Shown here piece after piece: positions 9,763-18,398 of a DNA stretch of 64,000 nt. Origin of the DNA: Kocuria sp. Its GTDB lineage: Bacteria > Actinomycetota > Actinomycetes > Actinomycetales > Micrococcaceae. The position numbers and the translations under genes are program-made. Each line of letters opens with the position of its first letter. Positions within the stretch are counted from its first letter, which is position 1. The notes beneath the pieces were generated by a model. That model did not search any database, was not told where the DNA came from, and saw nothing but the letters and a program-made list of their open reading frames with translations. The stretch lies in assembly GCF_030538595.1 (NCBI RefSeq), contig NZ_JAUNTS010000018.1, forward strand, positions 1-64,000. Reading direction: 5' to 3'.

Positions 9763-10596
9763 TCACTGACCGTAGGCGCGTTGCACCCCGCTGCGGTCGT
9801 AGGCCGAGAAACTGAGGTTGGCCGAACCACCGTTGCACTGTGGGTAGTGCATGATCGACACCGAATCGTAGGGTGTCAGCGGGGTCCAGTTGTTGTCCTC
9901 AAAACATGTTCCGGCTTCTGGGCGCGTGTGTTCGTGGCGGAATCCAAGGACGTGGCCCAGTTCATGGGCCATGATGGCTTCCTGCTGCCAGCCTGACGAG
10001 TAGAACTGGTTGGTCACCAGCACGTTTCGCGCAGATTTGGGGCTGTTGGGGAAAAACGCGCGGGCAATGTAACCGGTGGACGATGTTGGCTCCACCGAGA
10101 ACACCACATTGTTGTTGCTGGTGGTGCAATTGCCGTCCTGGGAGGGCACGTAGCGGAAGTCGACGCCGGAGGTGGCGTTTTCCCACATGGTGCCGCCGCT
10201 CTGCATCGCGTTGACCACGGAGGCCTTGCGAGCACCAAAGGTGTTGGACACGCAGTAGGTGAGATTGCGGGCCTGGGTGGCCGGCCACAGCGTTGCGTTC
10301 CCGTAGACATCCGTATTTGCTATCAGGTCTCCGGTGCCGCCGGTCTCAGGCGCTACAGGGCCAGCGGGTAGCGACTCGTAGAACGTGAACAGGGATCCGG
10401 TGTCTGCAACAGGAATGTCCCCGTCCACAATGTATTGACCGTCTGAATCACGGAATGTGTCTGATTTGAATTGTTGCCAGCTTGGTTTCTGCTCGGATTC
10501 ATTGGAACCGGTTTGCTGAGCTGACGCCGCAGGTGATGCTGTCAACGTAAGTGCAGCCGCAGCAATGGCAACTCCGATTTTATTGAGGGTTCTCAT
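9763..10596 (-). CDS. Secreted zinc metalloprotease (metzincin)
   Basis: The 277-aa product starts with a clear Sec signal peptide (MRTLNKIGVAIAAAALTLTA, then SPAASAQQ). It carries the metzincin zinc site HELGHVLGFRHEH (His211, His215, His221; Glu212 as base) and a Met-turn SIMHYP. This places it with M57/astacin-like secreted proteases. The start is supported by an AAAGGA site about 8 bp upstream; an in-frame upstream ATG is ignored. Paired cysteines suggest disulfides. It is monocistronic, with hairpins on both sides, and its target is unknown. Confidence 0.88.
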   Translation of the reverse strand: MRTLNKIGVAIAAAALTLTASPAASAQQTGSNESEQKPSWQQFKSDTFRDSDGQYIVDGDIPVADTGSLFTFYESLPAGPVAPETGGTGDLIANTDVYGNATLWPATQARNLTYCVSNTFGARKASVVNAMQSGGTMWENATSGVDFRYVPSQDGNCTTSNNNVVFSVEPTSSTGYIARAFFPNSPKSARNVLVTNQFYSSGWQQEAIMAHELGHVLGFRHEHTRPEAGTCFEDNNWTPLTPYDSVSIMHYPQCNGGSANLSFSAYDRSGVQRAYGQ

Positions 10597-11185
10597 GCTG
10601 GGTCCTTTCCGGGTGAAGTGATCACCCACATGCTGTGGTGGTGGGGCATCTGGCGATCTATGTGGTGACGGGCCCAGTTGTCACCGGCGTGCCGCCTGGA
10701 CACCCCTTTCAGTTGAAGGACGTTGTGACTAGTCAGAACACGATCAGAATAGCGAGTTGGTGGAGGTGATGTGACGGTAAACCCATAAAGGGGGATAGGT
10801 GTATGCACGTGAATGCGCATGTTTTGATTGACACGTCACACGCTAAAATTCGGGGAAGTACTCTGCCGCGCATGCTTCAAGTGGCTTGAAAAATCAGAGT
10901 GTAATTCCCTCTGTGGTCAATGCAATTGGGTTGGCTTTCGGGGTGCGTCCCTGGACTTTGGTCCAGGGGTCGAGAATGACAAACTCTCGATCGTGGAGGC
11001 CGTGTCCGCGCTGAGGCTTGGATGTAATCAATCTTCGGTAGGCATTCGTGAGATTGCCCCAATTCCTGCAATGGTTCGGTGACATTCCTCCCTGATCTGG
11101 GGACGCCAACCTGCGCGGCTCATGCAAGGCCATACGGTTGAATAGGGCTTCAGTGGGGTGGCGATGAGATGGGGGAGGTCTGTCC
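10597..11185. other. 589-bp intergenic region with adjacent hairpins
   Basis: No convincing gene is seen. Two neighbouring inverted repeats stand out: CCCTGGAC/GTCCAGGG (10949-10956 and 10961-10968, 4-nt loop) and TCGAGA/TCTCGA (10970-10975 and 10985-10990). A weaker GGTGAC/GTCACC pair lies at 10664-10685 upstream of the protease. Short open frames on both strands lack ribosome sites and recognisable domains. Confidence 0.5.
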
Positions 11186-12139
11186 GTGGAGTACGCCGTG
11201 ACCGATGTTCACGTGGACACCTACCGCGGGCGATTCGCGGTTCGAGCTGTGGGCAATCCGGGTGGCCAGATTGTGATTGCCGTCCACGGGTTCGCCGATC
11301 ATCCAGCATCTTTTGATCAGCTGGGTCGGCACCTGGCCGGACATGGCTATGTGACGGTGGCGCCTTACTTGCGTGGCCACGTGCCGTCACCCATGACTGG
11401 AGGCATGTCCATTCAGGATCACGCAGCGGATGTCCGGGCGTTGGCCCGTGAGCTCTCACCCGATCAAGCGGTCCGTCTGGTTGGCCACGGCGAGGGTGCA
11501 TGGATTGTGCATCAGGCCTTGGTCCAGGATCGGGTCGGTGTGACTCCGGCAGATCAGGAACTTGCCGGGGATGATGAGCTGCAAATAACCCCAATTGACG
11601 GAACACCGGAATCTCCTAGGATCGGACCAACCGTTTTGCTTGGTTCTCCTGAGCCGCCCGTTGTGCGGGGTCTACTGTTGCGACACCCAGGGCTGGCATG
11701 GTCCATGCGTCATCTTGCTTTGCGCCGGACCGGGCGATGGGGGCAGGAGCAAATTCGGAGGAATGAGTTTGCAGCGCTCCCGCACCTGTGGCGTCGCTGG
11801 TCACCTGGGAATCACATGCCGGCCCACCACGCGCAGCGCGTGCGTGACATGTATACCCACTCCATGCCGCACCCCCTGAACCTTTTGGATTTGCCTTCCG
11901 CTGCCGCCACCACAGAACACACCGGACAGTCTGTACTGTGCATCATGGGTAAGAACGACGCCGCGATTCCGCCTCACCTCCTGCCCGGGCGTCATGCGCG
12001 GGCCACTACCAGCCAACTCATTGTGATCGGTAACGCCGGTCACTTTCCGCACCTGGAAGCGCCCGACGCCACTTTTGCAGCCGTCACGGCGTGGTTTGCC
12101 GATCGCAGCTTGGCGGAGGTCAGCGGACAGTCAGTTTGA
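11186..12139 (+). CDS. Alpha/beta-hydrolase-fold protein lacking the nucleophile serine
   Basis: The 317-aa protein has the N-terminal alpha/beta-hydrolase core (VIAVHGFADHPASF, oxyanion HG region). The nucleophile elbow reads G-H-G-E-G at 100-104, with Gly102 where Ser is expected. The late acid and base positions appear kept (GKNDAAIP and NAGHFPHLE). It therefore looks like a pseudoenzyme or a divergent enzyme rather than an esterase. The GTG start has a strong GGGGGAGG site. A second hydrolase follows 60 bp downstream. Confidence 0.75.
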   Translation: MEYAVTDVHVDTYRGRFAVRAVGNPGGQIVIAVHGFADHPASFDQLGRHLAGHGYVTVAPYLRGHVPSPMTGGMSIQDHAADVRALARELSPDQAVRLVGHGEGAWIVHQALVQDRVGVTPADQELAGDDELQITPIDGTPESPRIGPTVLLGSPEPPVVRGLLLRHPGLAWSMRHLALRRTGRWGQEQIRRNEFAALPHLWRRWSPGNHMPAHHAQRVRDMYTHSMPHPLNLLDLPSAAATTEHTGQSVLCIMGKNDAAIPPHLLPGRHARATTSQLIVIGNAGHFPHLEAPDATFAAVTAWFADRSLAEVSGQSV

Positions 12140-12199
12140 GGGCACTCTGACTGGCGGTGTGCGCTGAATTCGGGTGGGTCGGTGCAATAGCCTGGTTTC

Positions 12200-12994
12200 A
12201 TGACGGATGAACGCACGGGCAGCTCAATTCACCTTCAGAGAGTGGGTGATGGACCCAAGAATGTGGTCTTCCTTCACGGGTTGATGGGCCGGGGCAAGAA
12301 TTTTTCCCGGTTCGCCAAAGAGCTCGCGCAGGAATGCACTGTGCTGCTGGTTGACCTGCCCAACCACGGTTCATCCTCCTGGACGGATTCCATTGACTAT
12401 GTGTCCATGGCGCGGGAAGTATCGGATGCCGTGGATGCTGAGCTGGGGGAGCAGCCCTACTATCTGGTCGGGCATTCCATGGGTGGCAAGGTAGCCATGA
12501 CCATGGCGCTGACAACCCCGCAGCGGATCATCAAGCTCATGGTGGTGGACATTTCCCCGGTGCCCAGTTGGAACAGTGGTGGTGAGTTTCCACATCTGTT
12601 GGGCAGCTTGCGGTCAGTGGACCTTGAAGCCGTGGCCAATCGTGCAGAAGTGGACGAGCAACTGGCTGAGCCCATCCCGAATCCCACGGTCCGTGGATTT
12701 CTGATGCAAAATCTGCGCTTCAAGGATGGTCACTTTGGGTGGCAGCCGAACCTTGACCTGCTCTACGAGAGTCTGGACACCATCGGTGGTTTCCCGGAGT
12801 TCCACACCACCTACGACCGTCCCGTGACCTGGGTGGCCGGCAGCGAATCCCGGTATGTCCAGGACGAATACCGGCCAGCCATGAAGAACCTTTTTCCGCA
12901 AGTCCGAAAGGTCACGGTCAAGGGCGCGGGGCACTGGGTGCATTCCCAGAAGCCGGAAGAGTTCACACAGCTGCTCCGGCACTTCTTGGATTGA
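12200..12994 (+). CDS. Alpha/beta hydrolase, YbfF-like esterase
   Basis: The 264-aa sequence resembles YbfF-type acyl-CoA/ester hydrolases. It has HGLMGRGKNF near residue 26, the DLPNHGSS motif, a normal nucleophile elbow GHSMGG (Ser93) and a terminal histidine in GAGHWVHSQKPEEF. The substrate is unknown. It is co-directional with its inactive-looking neighbour upstream and the macrodomain gene downstream (36 bp). Confidence 0.85.
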   Translation: MTDERTGSSIHLQRVGDGPKNVVFLHGLMGRGKNFSRFAKELAQECTVLLVDLPNHGSSSWTDSIDYVSMAREVSDAVDAELGEQPYYLVGHSMGGKVAMTMALTTPQRIIKLMVVDISPVPSWNSGGEFPHLLGSLRSVDLEAVANRAEVDEQLAEPIPNPTVRGFLMQNLRFKDGHFGWQPNLDLLYESLDTIGGFPEFHTTYDRPVTWVAGSESRYVQDEYRPAMKNLFPQVRKVTVKGAGHWVHSQKPEEFTQLLRHFLD

Positions 12995-13030
12995 CGGTCC
13001 CTGTAGAAAAGATGGTCCTACGCTGAGCCC

Positions 13031-13555
13031 ATGGATATGCGCATTCAACTCGGGGACATCACGCAAGTGGACGTGGATGCTGTGGTCAACGCCGCCAATT
13101 CCACATTGATGGGTGGCGGGGGAGTGGATGGTGCCATTCACCGGGCCGGCGGGCCCGACATTCTGGCCGCTTGTCAGCAGCTACGCCGGTTCACCTTTCC
13201 AGATGGCTTGCCTACGGGCCAGGCTGTGGCGACGACGGCGGGCGAGTTGCCCGCGCGCTGGGTGATTCACACTGTGGGGCCGATCTACTCGACTGGCGAG
13301 GACTGTTCGGAGCTGCTGGCCTCCTGTTACCGGGAGTCATTGCGCATTGCTGCTGGCCTGGGCGCCACTACCGTTGCATTTCCTGCGATCTCCGCTGGTG
13401 TTTACGGGTGGCCCATGGAGGAGGCCACCCGTATTGCTGTTGATGCGGTGCAAGGCATGACTGATGAAGTTGGGGCCACCGTGCGGGAAGTGCTGTTCGT
13501 ACCTTTCGCGCAGTCTGCAGAGGACGCCTACCGGCGCCATCTGGCTGGCTGCTGA
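13031..13555 (+). CDS. Macrodomain protein, O-acetyl-ADP-ribose deacetylase type
   Basis: The 174-aa single macrodomain has the binding signature [20 protein letters not shown] and the second loop [11 protein letters not shown]. These place it in the YmdB/MacroD family, which removes acetyl from O-acetyl-ADP-ribose or ADP-ribose from proteins. No sirtuin or ADP-ribosyltransferase is adjacent. It follows the YbfF-like gene closely and may share its transcript. Confidence 0.9.
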   Translation: MDMRIQLGDITQVDVDAVVNAANSTLMGGGGVDGAIHRAGGPDILAACQQLRRFTFPDGLPTGQAVATTAGELPARWVIHTVGPIYSTGEDCSELLASCYRESLRIAAGLGATTVAFPAISAGVYGWPMEEATRIAVDAVQGMTDEVGATVREVLFVPFAQSAEDAYRRHLAGC

Positions 13556-13673
13556 GCGTGCTGGTTCCAGCGTCTATAAACAGCCAGTTACAGGAGGCCG
13601 TGACGTTCTGGCGCTAAAGGTGCGGATACGGGAGGTTGTCCTCGCAAGGCCGGTGGTGGCTGTAATGGAGGTT

Positions 13674-13790
13674 TCAGATCTCGACCGCGGCGAGTGCCTT
13701 CTTATCCGAGGGAGCTTCGGTGAGTGCGACTGGTGAATACCCATCAACTGCGGAGTGAAGGTTGATGTATCCGGTTCGGGCGCCGAACTG
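13674..13790 (-). pseudogene. Remnant of an IS481-like transposase (integrase core)
   Basis: On the minus strand, the frame between a TAG near 13793 and a TGA at 13676-13674 reads RTGYINLHSAVDGYSPVALT followed by EAPSDKKALAAVEI. This matches the second-Asp region of IS481/IS3 rve domains (the DGYSRLAYTE-like motif). Stops flank it on both sides and no intact transposase or terminal repeats are visible, so it is a decayed fragment. The 13556-13846 gap holds nothing else recognised. Confidence 0.6.
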
Positions 13791-13846
13791 CTAAGTGCGG
13801 TCGGCAAGCGGTGTGGTGGACTCGTTGATATCGGTCGGCTCGGCTT

Positions 13847-14208
13847 TCAGATGACATACGAAAGCACCTGTACGGCGAGCGAGAGGGCGAGCATCCCGAG
13901 GCAGTTCATCCAGAACGCCTGACCGGTGAAACGCGCTCGGAAGTGCGCCACGGCAGCGCTCACGAAGTAGATGATCACCCCTGTGTTGGCGGCAAATGCG
14001 ACACCTGGAATCCAGATTCCGGCCAGTAGCCCCACGGCTGCGGTGGTCTTGATCACGATCAGGGTCCACCACCACTCGCGGGGGAACCCGACCCCGTCAA
14101 GGCAATCGCGGATGAATTTCGGGGGGGGCGAAGGGATGCTACTACATCGAGCAGAAGCGCCAACGCGAGCACGGCCGGCAACCACCAGGCGTGAGGAACA
14201 AGAATCAT
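13847..14208 (-). pseudogene. Frameshifted DoxX-family membrane protein
   Basis: An ATG at 14208 opens a frame reading MILVPHAWWLPAVLALALLL. The DoxX-like continuation (FIRDCLDGVGFPREWWW, then IKTTAAVGLLAGIWIPGVAF) lies in another frame ending at 13847. The switch falls at a run of eight G on the plus strand (14121-14128). Nine would restore a single 120-aa protein with four helices. The start is 5 bp after the TetR stop, so the pair forms an operon. It may be a pseudogene, a sequencing error, or a switchable homopolymer. Confidence 0.7.
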
Positions 14209-14213
14209 GGTGA

Positions 14214-14807
14214 TCAACCCTTCGTGATGCAAATCGTGGTGAACGTCGAACGGAGGCTGACAGTCAATGCCGTCGGATCGGCGTCGGGGTGAGCTGACCA
14301 GGACATGAGTGTGCCGACGTAAGAGAAGTAGGCAGCTCTTGCAATCGCCGAAGCGCGTTCCCCGACACAGGGACAGGACTCGTCAACCACGACACGGATC
14401 TCTTCCACCAAACGAGCTGCAAGGGTTGTGAACAGCGTTGACGGATGAGTCCCCGAGACAACTGCCGACGCGTAGGCCCTCGCAAGATCCTGATGATCGG
14501 TGAACATCGTCACGAACGGCCCCACAAGTCGCAGAATTCGGTCGACGCAATCGGAGTCACCAGCGGCATCGCTGCTCGACGCCGCTGCTCGGGCATCGTG
14601 CTCGGTCATGATCAACCCGTCGAAGACCTGCACAAGCAGCGCAGTCTTGTCTCCTACAGCCATTACGGTGCCCACACTTACCTCGCTCGCCTGAGCGATA
14701 TCCCGAATGGTCGTTGCGCCGAATCCGCGCTGCTCGAACAACCGGCCCGCTTCTTCAAGGACGCGCGTCCGAGTGACCTGCCGCATCTCTTCACGCAAGT
14801 TGGGCAT
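14214..14807 (-). CDS. TetR-family transcriptional regulator
   Basis: The start at 14807, with a GGGGAGG site, gives 197 aa. The N-terminal helix-turn-helix (RLFEQRGFGATTIRDIAQAS, then VSVGTVM) is typical of TetR; the rest is an unassigned ligand-binding domain. It probably controls itself and the overlapping DoxX-like gene 5 bp downstream. A perfect palindrome lies 29 bp upstream of the start. The ligand is unknown. Confidence 0.88.
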   Translation of the reverse strand: MPNLREEMRQVTRTRVLEEAGRLFEQRGFGATTIRDIAQASEVSVGTVMAVGDKTALLVQVFDGLIMTEHDARAAASSSDAAGDSDCVDRILRLVGPFVTMFTDHQDLARAYASAVVSGTHPSTLFTTLAARLVEEIRVVVDESCPCVGERASAIARAAYFSYVGTLMSWSAHPDADPTALTVSLRSTFTTICITKG

Positions 14808-14835
14808 CGAACCTCCCCATCGTCGAACGTGTTCA

Positions 14836-14849
14836 CTGAACAAGTTCAG
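14836..14849. promoter_or_regulatory. Candidate TetR operator palindrome
   Basis: CTGAAC-AA-GTTCAG is a perfect 14-bp inverted repeat located between the divergent TetR and rhodanese genes, 29 bp upstream of the TetR start. Its size and place fit an autoregulatory TetR operator. This is inferred from position only. Confidence 0.5.
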
Positions 14850-14941
14850 CATAGTGCTCAATGGGTGGCTTGTCTCAGTCGGAGCGTCGTCACTATCCCC
14901 GCGTCAACCACTTTGCGGCCAGCAACGGCTAGCCTGCCGTC

Positions 14942-15352
14942 ATGACGGATGAGCCAATCGGATGTATGGGTTTGCTGGCGCAGGCCAGGGCTGATCTGCG
15001 GCGTTTGCGACCTTGCCAAGCCTTGGCTGAACAAGCCAGGGGAGCGGTGCTCATTGATGTACGGACACCGGCTCACCGGGCAGATTCGGTGGAGATTCCC
15101 GGGGCTCTGGTCGTGGATCTGACGATTTTGCCGTGGCGTTTGGATCCCGCGTTCGAGTGGCGTATCCCTGAAGCTGTCAGTTGGGAGCAGCGCTACATCT
15201 TGCTGTGTCGACACGGATATTCGTCGTCGTTGGCGGCGTGGAATCTGCGCCAAATGGGTCTGACCAACGCCACGGATGTGATCGGCGGGGTTGAGGCATG
15301 GATTGAACAAGGGTTGCCCACAACCACGGCGTCGGCTGACGTTCGGGCTTGA
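14942..15352 (+). CDS. Rhodanese-like sulfurtransferase
   Basis: A 136-aa single rhodanese domain. It has LIDVRTPAHRADSVEIPGAL, the active-site loop CRHGYSS with Cys89, and the C-terminal VIGGVEAWIEQGLP motif. A persulfide on Cys89 would be the sulfur carrier. The gene is divergent from tetR and is the last ordinary chromosomal gene before the toxin-antitoxin pair and the transposon. Confidence 0.88.
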   Translation: MTDEPIGCMGLLAQARADLRRLRPCQALAEQARGAVLIDVRTPAHRADSVEIPGALVVDLTILPWRLDPAFEWRIPEAVSWEQRYILLCRHGYSSSLAAWNLRQMGLTNATDVIGGVEAWIEQGLPTTTASADVRA

Positions 15353-15364
15353 ACGCTTGGAGAC

Positions 15365-15376
15365 CTGATTGTCCTG
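15365..15376 (+). repeat. 12-bp direct repeat, copy 1 (CTGATTGTCCTG)
   Basis: The same 12 bp occurs at 16166-16177, where it consists of the target duplication CTGAT plus the first seven bases of the transposon. The two copies bracket the vapBC pair. After TGTCCTG the similarity to the transposon end is lost. Confidence 0.6.
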
Positions 15377-15436
15377 CTGGCGGTGATCGTCCTCATGGTC
15401 CGGTGACCCTGCCGCCCAACGTGCTACGCTTGCTAC

Positions 15437-15700
15437 ATGTCGATAATCCCACACCGAGAACTGCGCAACAACAGCAGCGAGATTCTTCGCCGGGTTGCAG
15501 CGGGGGAGACCTTCGAGGTGACCAACAACGGCAAGGTGGTGGCGGTCGTCAGCCCCCCGAAGCCGCGCTCTCGGGTTCAGGAGCTGGAGGAGGCCGGGCT
15601 TCTTGAGCCGGCGAAAGGGCCAGCTGACTTCAGGGGACTGCATAGGGCAAAAGGGCTCAAAACCTCGGAGATCCTGGCTGATCTGAGGGGCGACCGGTGA
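15437..15700 (+). CDS. Phd/YefM-type antitoxin of a VapBC pair
   Basis: The 87-aa protein begins MSIIPHRELRNNSSEILRRV and continues GETFEVTNNGKVVAVV, the N-terminal Phd/YefM DNA-binding fold, with a charged C-terminal tail that would wrap the toxin. Its stop overlaps the toxin start by 4 bp (GTGA). It would repress its own promoter and neutralise the PIN toxin. It lies between the two CTGATTGTCCTG repeats. Confidence 0.88.
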   Translation: MSIIPHRELRNNSSEILRRVAAGETFEVTNNGKVVAVVSPPKPRSRVQELEEAGLLEPAKGPADFRGLHRAKGLKTSEILADLRGDR

Positions 15701-16080
15701 CCGACGTTTACCTCGACACCTCGGCCGCGATGAAACTTGTGGTCGAGGAGCCAGAAAGCGATGCCTTGGCGAAGTGGATTCACCACAGCAGCCCGCGGCT
15801 AGTCTCATCTCGCCTGCTCTGCACGGAGCTGCATTGCGCCGCCTGGCGGCAGCGCATCGACGGTGAGCTGGTTCGAGCGGTGCTTGACCGAGTCAGCTTG
15901 CTGTCGATCCACGACGGGATTCTGATGAGAGCCGGACAGGGCAGATCAGAACTTCGGAGTGCAGATGCCATCCACCTTTATTCAGCAATGGATGCAGGCC
16001 TGCGGGAGATGCTTGTATATGACGGGGAGTTGGCCCATGGGGCCCGGGGTATGGGGTTTGTCATATCTCAACCGAAGTGA
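15697..16080 (+). CDS. PIN-domain ribonuclease toxin VapC
   Basis: The 127-aa PIN domain has the acidic residues expected of VapC: Asp in VYLDTSAAMKLV, Glu in LCTELHCAAWR, Asp in LRSADAIHLYSAM, and a late Asp in VYDGELAHGA. VapC toxins cleave tRNA or rRNA; the target here is unknown. It is translationally coupled to the antitoxin and ends 85 bp before the transposon's target duplication. Confidence 0.9.
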   Translation: MTDVYLDTSAAMKLVVEEPESDALAKWIHHSSPRLVSSRLLCTELHCAAWRQRIDGELVRAVLDRVSLLSIHDGILMRAGQGRSELRSADAIHLYSAMDAGLREMLVYDGELAHGARGMGFVISQPK

Positions 16081-16165
16081 CTGCTCCCAAGGAGATGAGG
16101 CCGGGTGTCGGAGCCGACGACAGAGCCCCAAACCCGAAAGCTGGGGGCTACTGGTCGAGGGGAGG

Positions 16166-16170
16166 CTGAT
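16166..16170. repeat. Target-site duplication, left copy (CTGAT)
   Basis: CTGAT directly precedes the left terminal TGTCCT of the transposon and is repeated exactly after its right end at 29963-29967. A 5-bp duplication is the hallmark of Tn7/Tn5053/Mu-type DDE transposition. Confidence 0.9.
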
Positions 16171-16194
16171 TGTCCTGTCGCAAGCAACTTCGCC
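16171..16194 (+). repeat. Left terminal inverted repeat of the transposon
   Basis: Starts TGTCCTGTCGCAAGCAACTT. Against the reverse complement of 29939-29962, it shares TGTCCT, the CAACTT block and the final CC. No obvious internal repeats comparable to those of the right end were found in the 168 bp between here and the OLD-like gene. Confidence 0.88.
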
Positions 16195-16362
16195 ACCACT
16201 CCGCGTAAGTGGACTGATTGACTGAGACAACTGGCGCAGAAGCAGTCTCAATGAATCTAGCCAGTTCGTAGCGACTCGCGATATCAGAACACGCAGGTAG
16301 GGGACGGGTCCCCGTTCGTTTCTAGCGTGGAGCCGACACCACGAACAGCCAGCGGTTCGTTC

Positions 16363-18291
16363 CTACAACAGGGCGTTCAGTGCTGTGAAGAGTGCCTCAA
16401 ATCGGTCTAGAGCCTGCGACCTCTCTCTCCCCGTAAGGACGTCCGGATGCTTGATGAGGTGGGCCGCAGGCGCGTAATGGTCGTACTCGTCCACATCTGC
16501 AGGAAGCGTACGAAAGTGCTCCTCGACTGCGGGGACGATGCGCGTGGGACGGTCCTTGCTTGTCACCTTGACGCGCTTCTTTACCTGGAGCTTGTAGGCG
16601 GCGTTGACGACAGTCGCGTAGGCCGACGCGCCGAGGATGTCCTCGGTGTCACCCTCACCGACGGTCGGGTCCTCGGAGTACTCATCCGCCGTGAACACGT
16701 GACCGTCACGGAGCAGCTGGGAAGCGCGCAAGTCACGGACCTTGGCCTTGTCGCCGTGCCCGTGATCGGTGAGGACTGCCACGTGGAGCTTGTTGCCACC
16801 GAACAAGGCCAGGAAAGACTGGATCTTGCTGATCCCCCCGCACGGCGTGACCGTCCATCTGGGGTCCAGCCGGGTACGGCCCTCCCCTCCGAGTTCAGAG
16901 GATGCCCACTGGAGGTACAGCAGGTCGGATGGTCCCTCGACGAGCAACGTGTGCTCGCCTACGAACAGCGTCTGTGAGATGTCGTAACCCAGTGCCGCGC
17001 GGAGCGGGAACAGCGTGTCCCCGTCTGCGCTCAGTGCCCGGTCACCGACCTTGGTCCCGAGGATCGTTTCGTCATCCCCGTCAACATCTTGGACGGTGCG
17101 AGCGGAGCCCACGTTGGCCGGGTCGACCATGAACGGTGAATGGGTTGTGTAGATGACTTGGTACTTGGGCAGGAGCTCTTCCCTGATGTACCGCAGTAGG
17201 TCGTGCTGCGCCTTGGCGTGCAGGGTAAGACCGGGCTCGTCCAGCAACACGACCAAGTTGTCCCCGTGCTGCTTCTGCACCTCTGAGAACCACACGAGAA
17301 ACGAGAAGAACCACACGAAGCCTGTGCTGCGCTCGTCGAGGATGATGGTCGCGTCGTGCCGGGTGTTCTCTATACGCGTCTCGAACACGTTACCCGTGTT
17401 GAAGGGTGCGTCGTCGCCGGGGTAACCAGCATGGGGCATGAAGCGGACCTTCAGGTTTTTGTTCTGCGACCAGTACTTGAAGATCTGCCGAGAGGTCCGG
17501 GCGGCTACGGACTCCAACTTCGCGACGAGGGGCTCCCACGACGTGGCACTCACCAAATCATCGAGGGACAGGCCAACCATCGACAGGAGCGATAGGAAGA
17601 CGGGCCCGCCGGTGAGTGACTCGACGGTGTTGTTCTTCACGTGCGTCTGGAGCTGGTTGATGCTCACGCGACCCGGAAGGCGGTCGTAGTTCGAGTAGTA
17701 CACGAACAGCGGAAGGTGCTGTTCCAGGTAGCGGGTTACCGTCCCAGTGAGGCTCTTAGCCGGGAACCGTTCGACTAGTTCGGTGAGGAAGGCCGTCTGT
17801 CGCGCGCTCGGTTCCGCAACTTCGGAGAGCGCCTTGATGAGGGCGCTCGCAGTGTTGCACCCGGCGAGGGCCTCTGACTCATCATCGGCCAGTCCCGAAT
17901 CATCCACCAGCACTCGCACGCATGCGGCGTGATCCAGCGGAAGGCTCCACTCCAACGTGTTGTCATACCCCTTGCTGACGGTCACCTCACGGCTCGTGAT
18001 GGCGTCCTCAGTACCAGCGATGTCGGCCAGCGACTCGTATTCGTGGTCGGACAAGGCGAATACCGCCTCGATCGCGGTCTCGCCGCTCGGCTCACCCAAG
18101 ACCCGAGGGAAGTCCGTCGACGAGAAGTCGGCACGCTCTGGACGAGCCGACGACAGCTTCTCCAGCGCCTCAAGAACGGCTGTCTTGCCGGACTCGTTCT
18201 TGCCGACAAGGCACGTCAGAGGCTCCAGTCTGAACCAGTCCGAGTCCAGAACGCACTTGTAGTTGGACACCCTCGCCCGGATCAGGTCCAT
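16363..18291 (-). CDS. OLD-like AAA ATPase with TOPRIM nuclease domain (defence cargo)
   Basis: The 642-aa protein has an N-terminal ABC/SMC-type ATPase with Walker A GKNESGKT (30-37) and a later Walker B region (LVVLLDEPGLTLHAK). A TOPRIM-like segment (LLVEGPSDLLYLQWAS, then LTDHGHGDKAK) follows. This is the domain order of OLD/AAA-15 nucleases used in phage defence. No UvrD helicase partner is adjacent, so it is not a canonical Gabija system. It lies 107 bp downstream of res on the same strand and is probably expressed with the restriction genes. It is the leftmost cargo gene. Confidence 0.85.
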   Translation of the reverse strand: MDLIRARVSNYKCVLDSDWFRLEPLTCLVGKNESGKTAVLEALEKLSSARPERADFSSTDFPRVLGEPSGETAIEAVFALSDHEYESLADIAGTEDAITSREVTVSKGYDNTLEWSLPLDHAACVRVLVDDSGLADDESEALAGCNTASALIKALSEVAEPSARQTAFLTELVERFPAKSLTGTVTRYLEQHLPLFVYYSNYDRLPGRVSINQLQTHVKNNTVESLTGGPVFLSLLSMVGLSLDDLVSATSWEPLVAKLESVAARTSRQIFKYWSQNKNLKVRFMPHAGYPGDDAPFNTGNVFETRIENTRHDATIILDERSTGFVWFFSFLVWFSEVQKQHGDNLVVLLDEPGLTLHAKAQHDLLRYIREELLPKYQVIYTTHSPFMVDPANVGSARTVQDVDGDDETILGTKVGDRALSADGDTLFPLRAALGYDISQTLFVGEHTLLVEGPSDLLYLQWASSELGGEGRTRLDPRWTVTPCGGISKIQSFLALFGGNKLHVAVLTDHGHGDKAKVRDLRASQLLRDGHVFTADEYSEDPTVGEGDTEDILGASAYATVVNAAYKLQVKKRVKVTSKDRPTRIVPAVEEHFRTLPADVDEYDHYAPAAHLIKHPDVLTGRERSQALDRFEALFTALNALL

Positions 18292-18398
18292 GCCGACTCA
18301 CCTCTCGCTGGTCATACGGACGTGCCGCCCGTCGGTAAAAATCTACGACGTCGGACCGACAGCCCGCCCCTCCCGCGCTGCGGAGCAGGGAATCGGTC

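Noticed and set aside
10828-11082. 84-codon plus-strand frame and overlapping minus-strand frames
   Set aside because: No ribosome site, no domain, and hairpins inside; treated as intergenic.
15370-15393. Alternative left end of the transposon at the first CTGATTGTCCTG
   Set aside because: Beyond TGTCCT it does not match the right terminal repeat, whereas 16171 matches at 18 of 24 positions. Kept only as a possible older remnant.
16363-18291. GajA of a Gabija system
   Set aside because: The domain type fits, but no UvrD-like GajB is adjacent; neighbours are Res and Mod.
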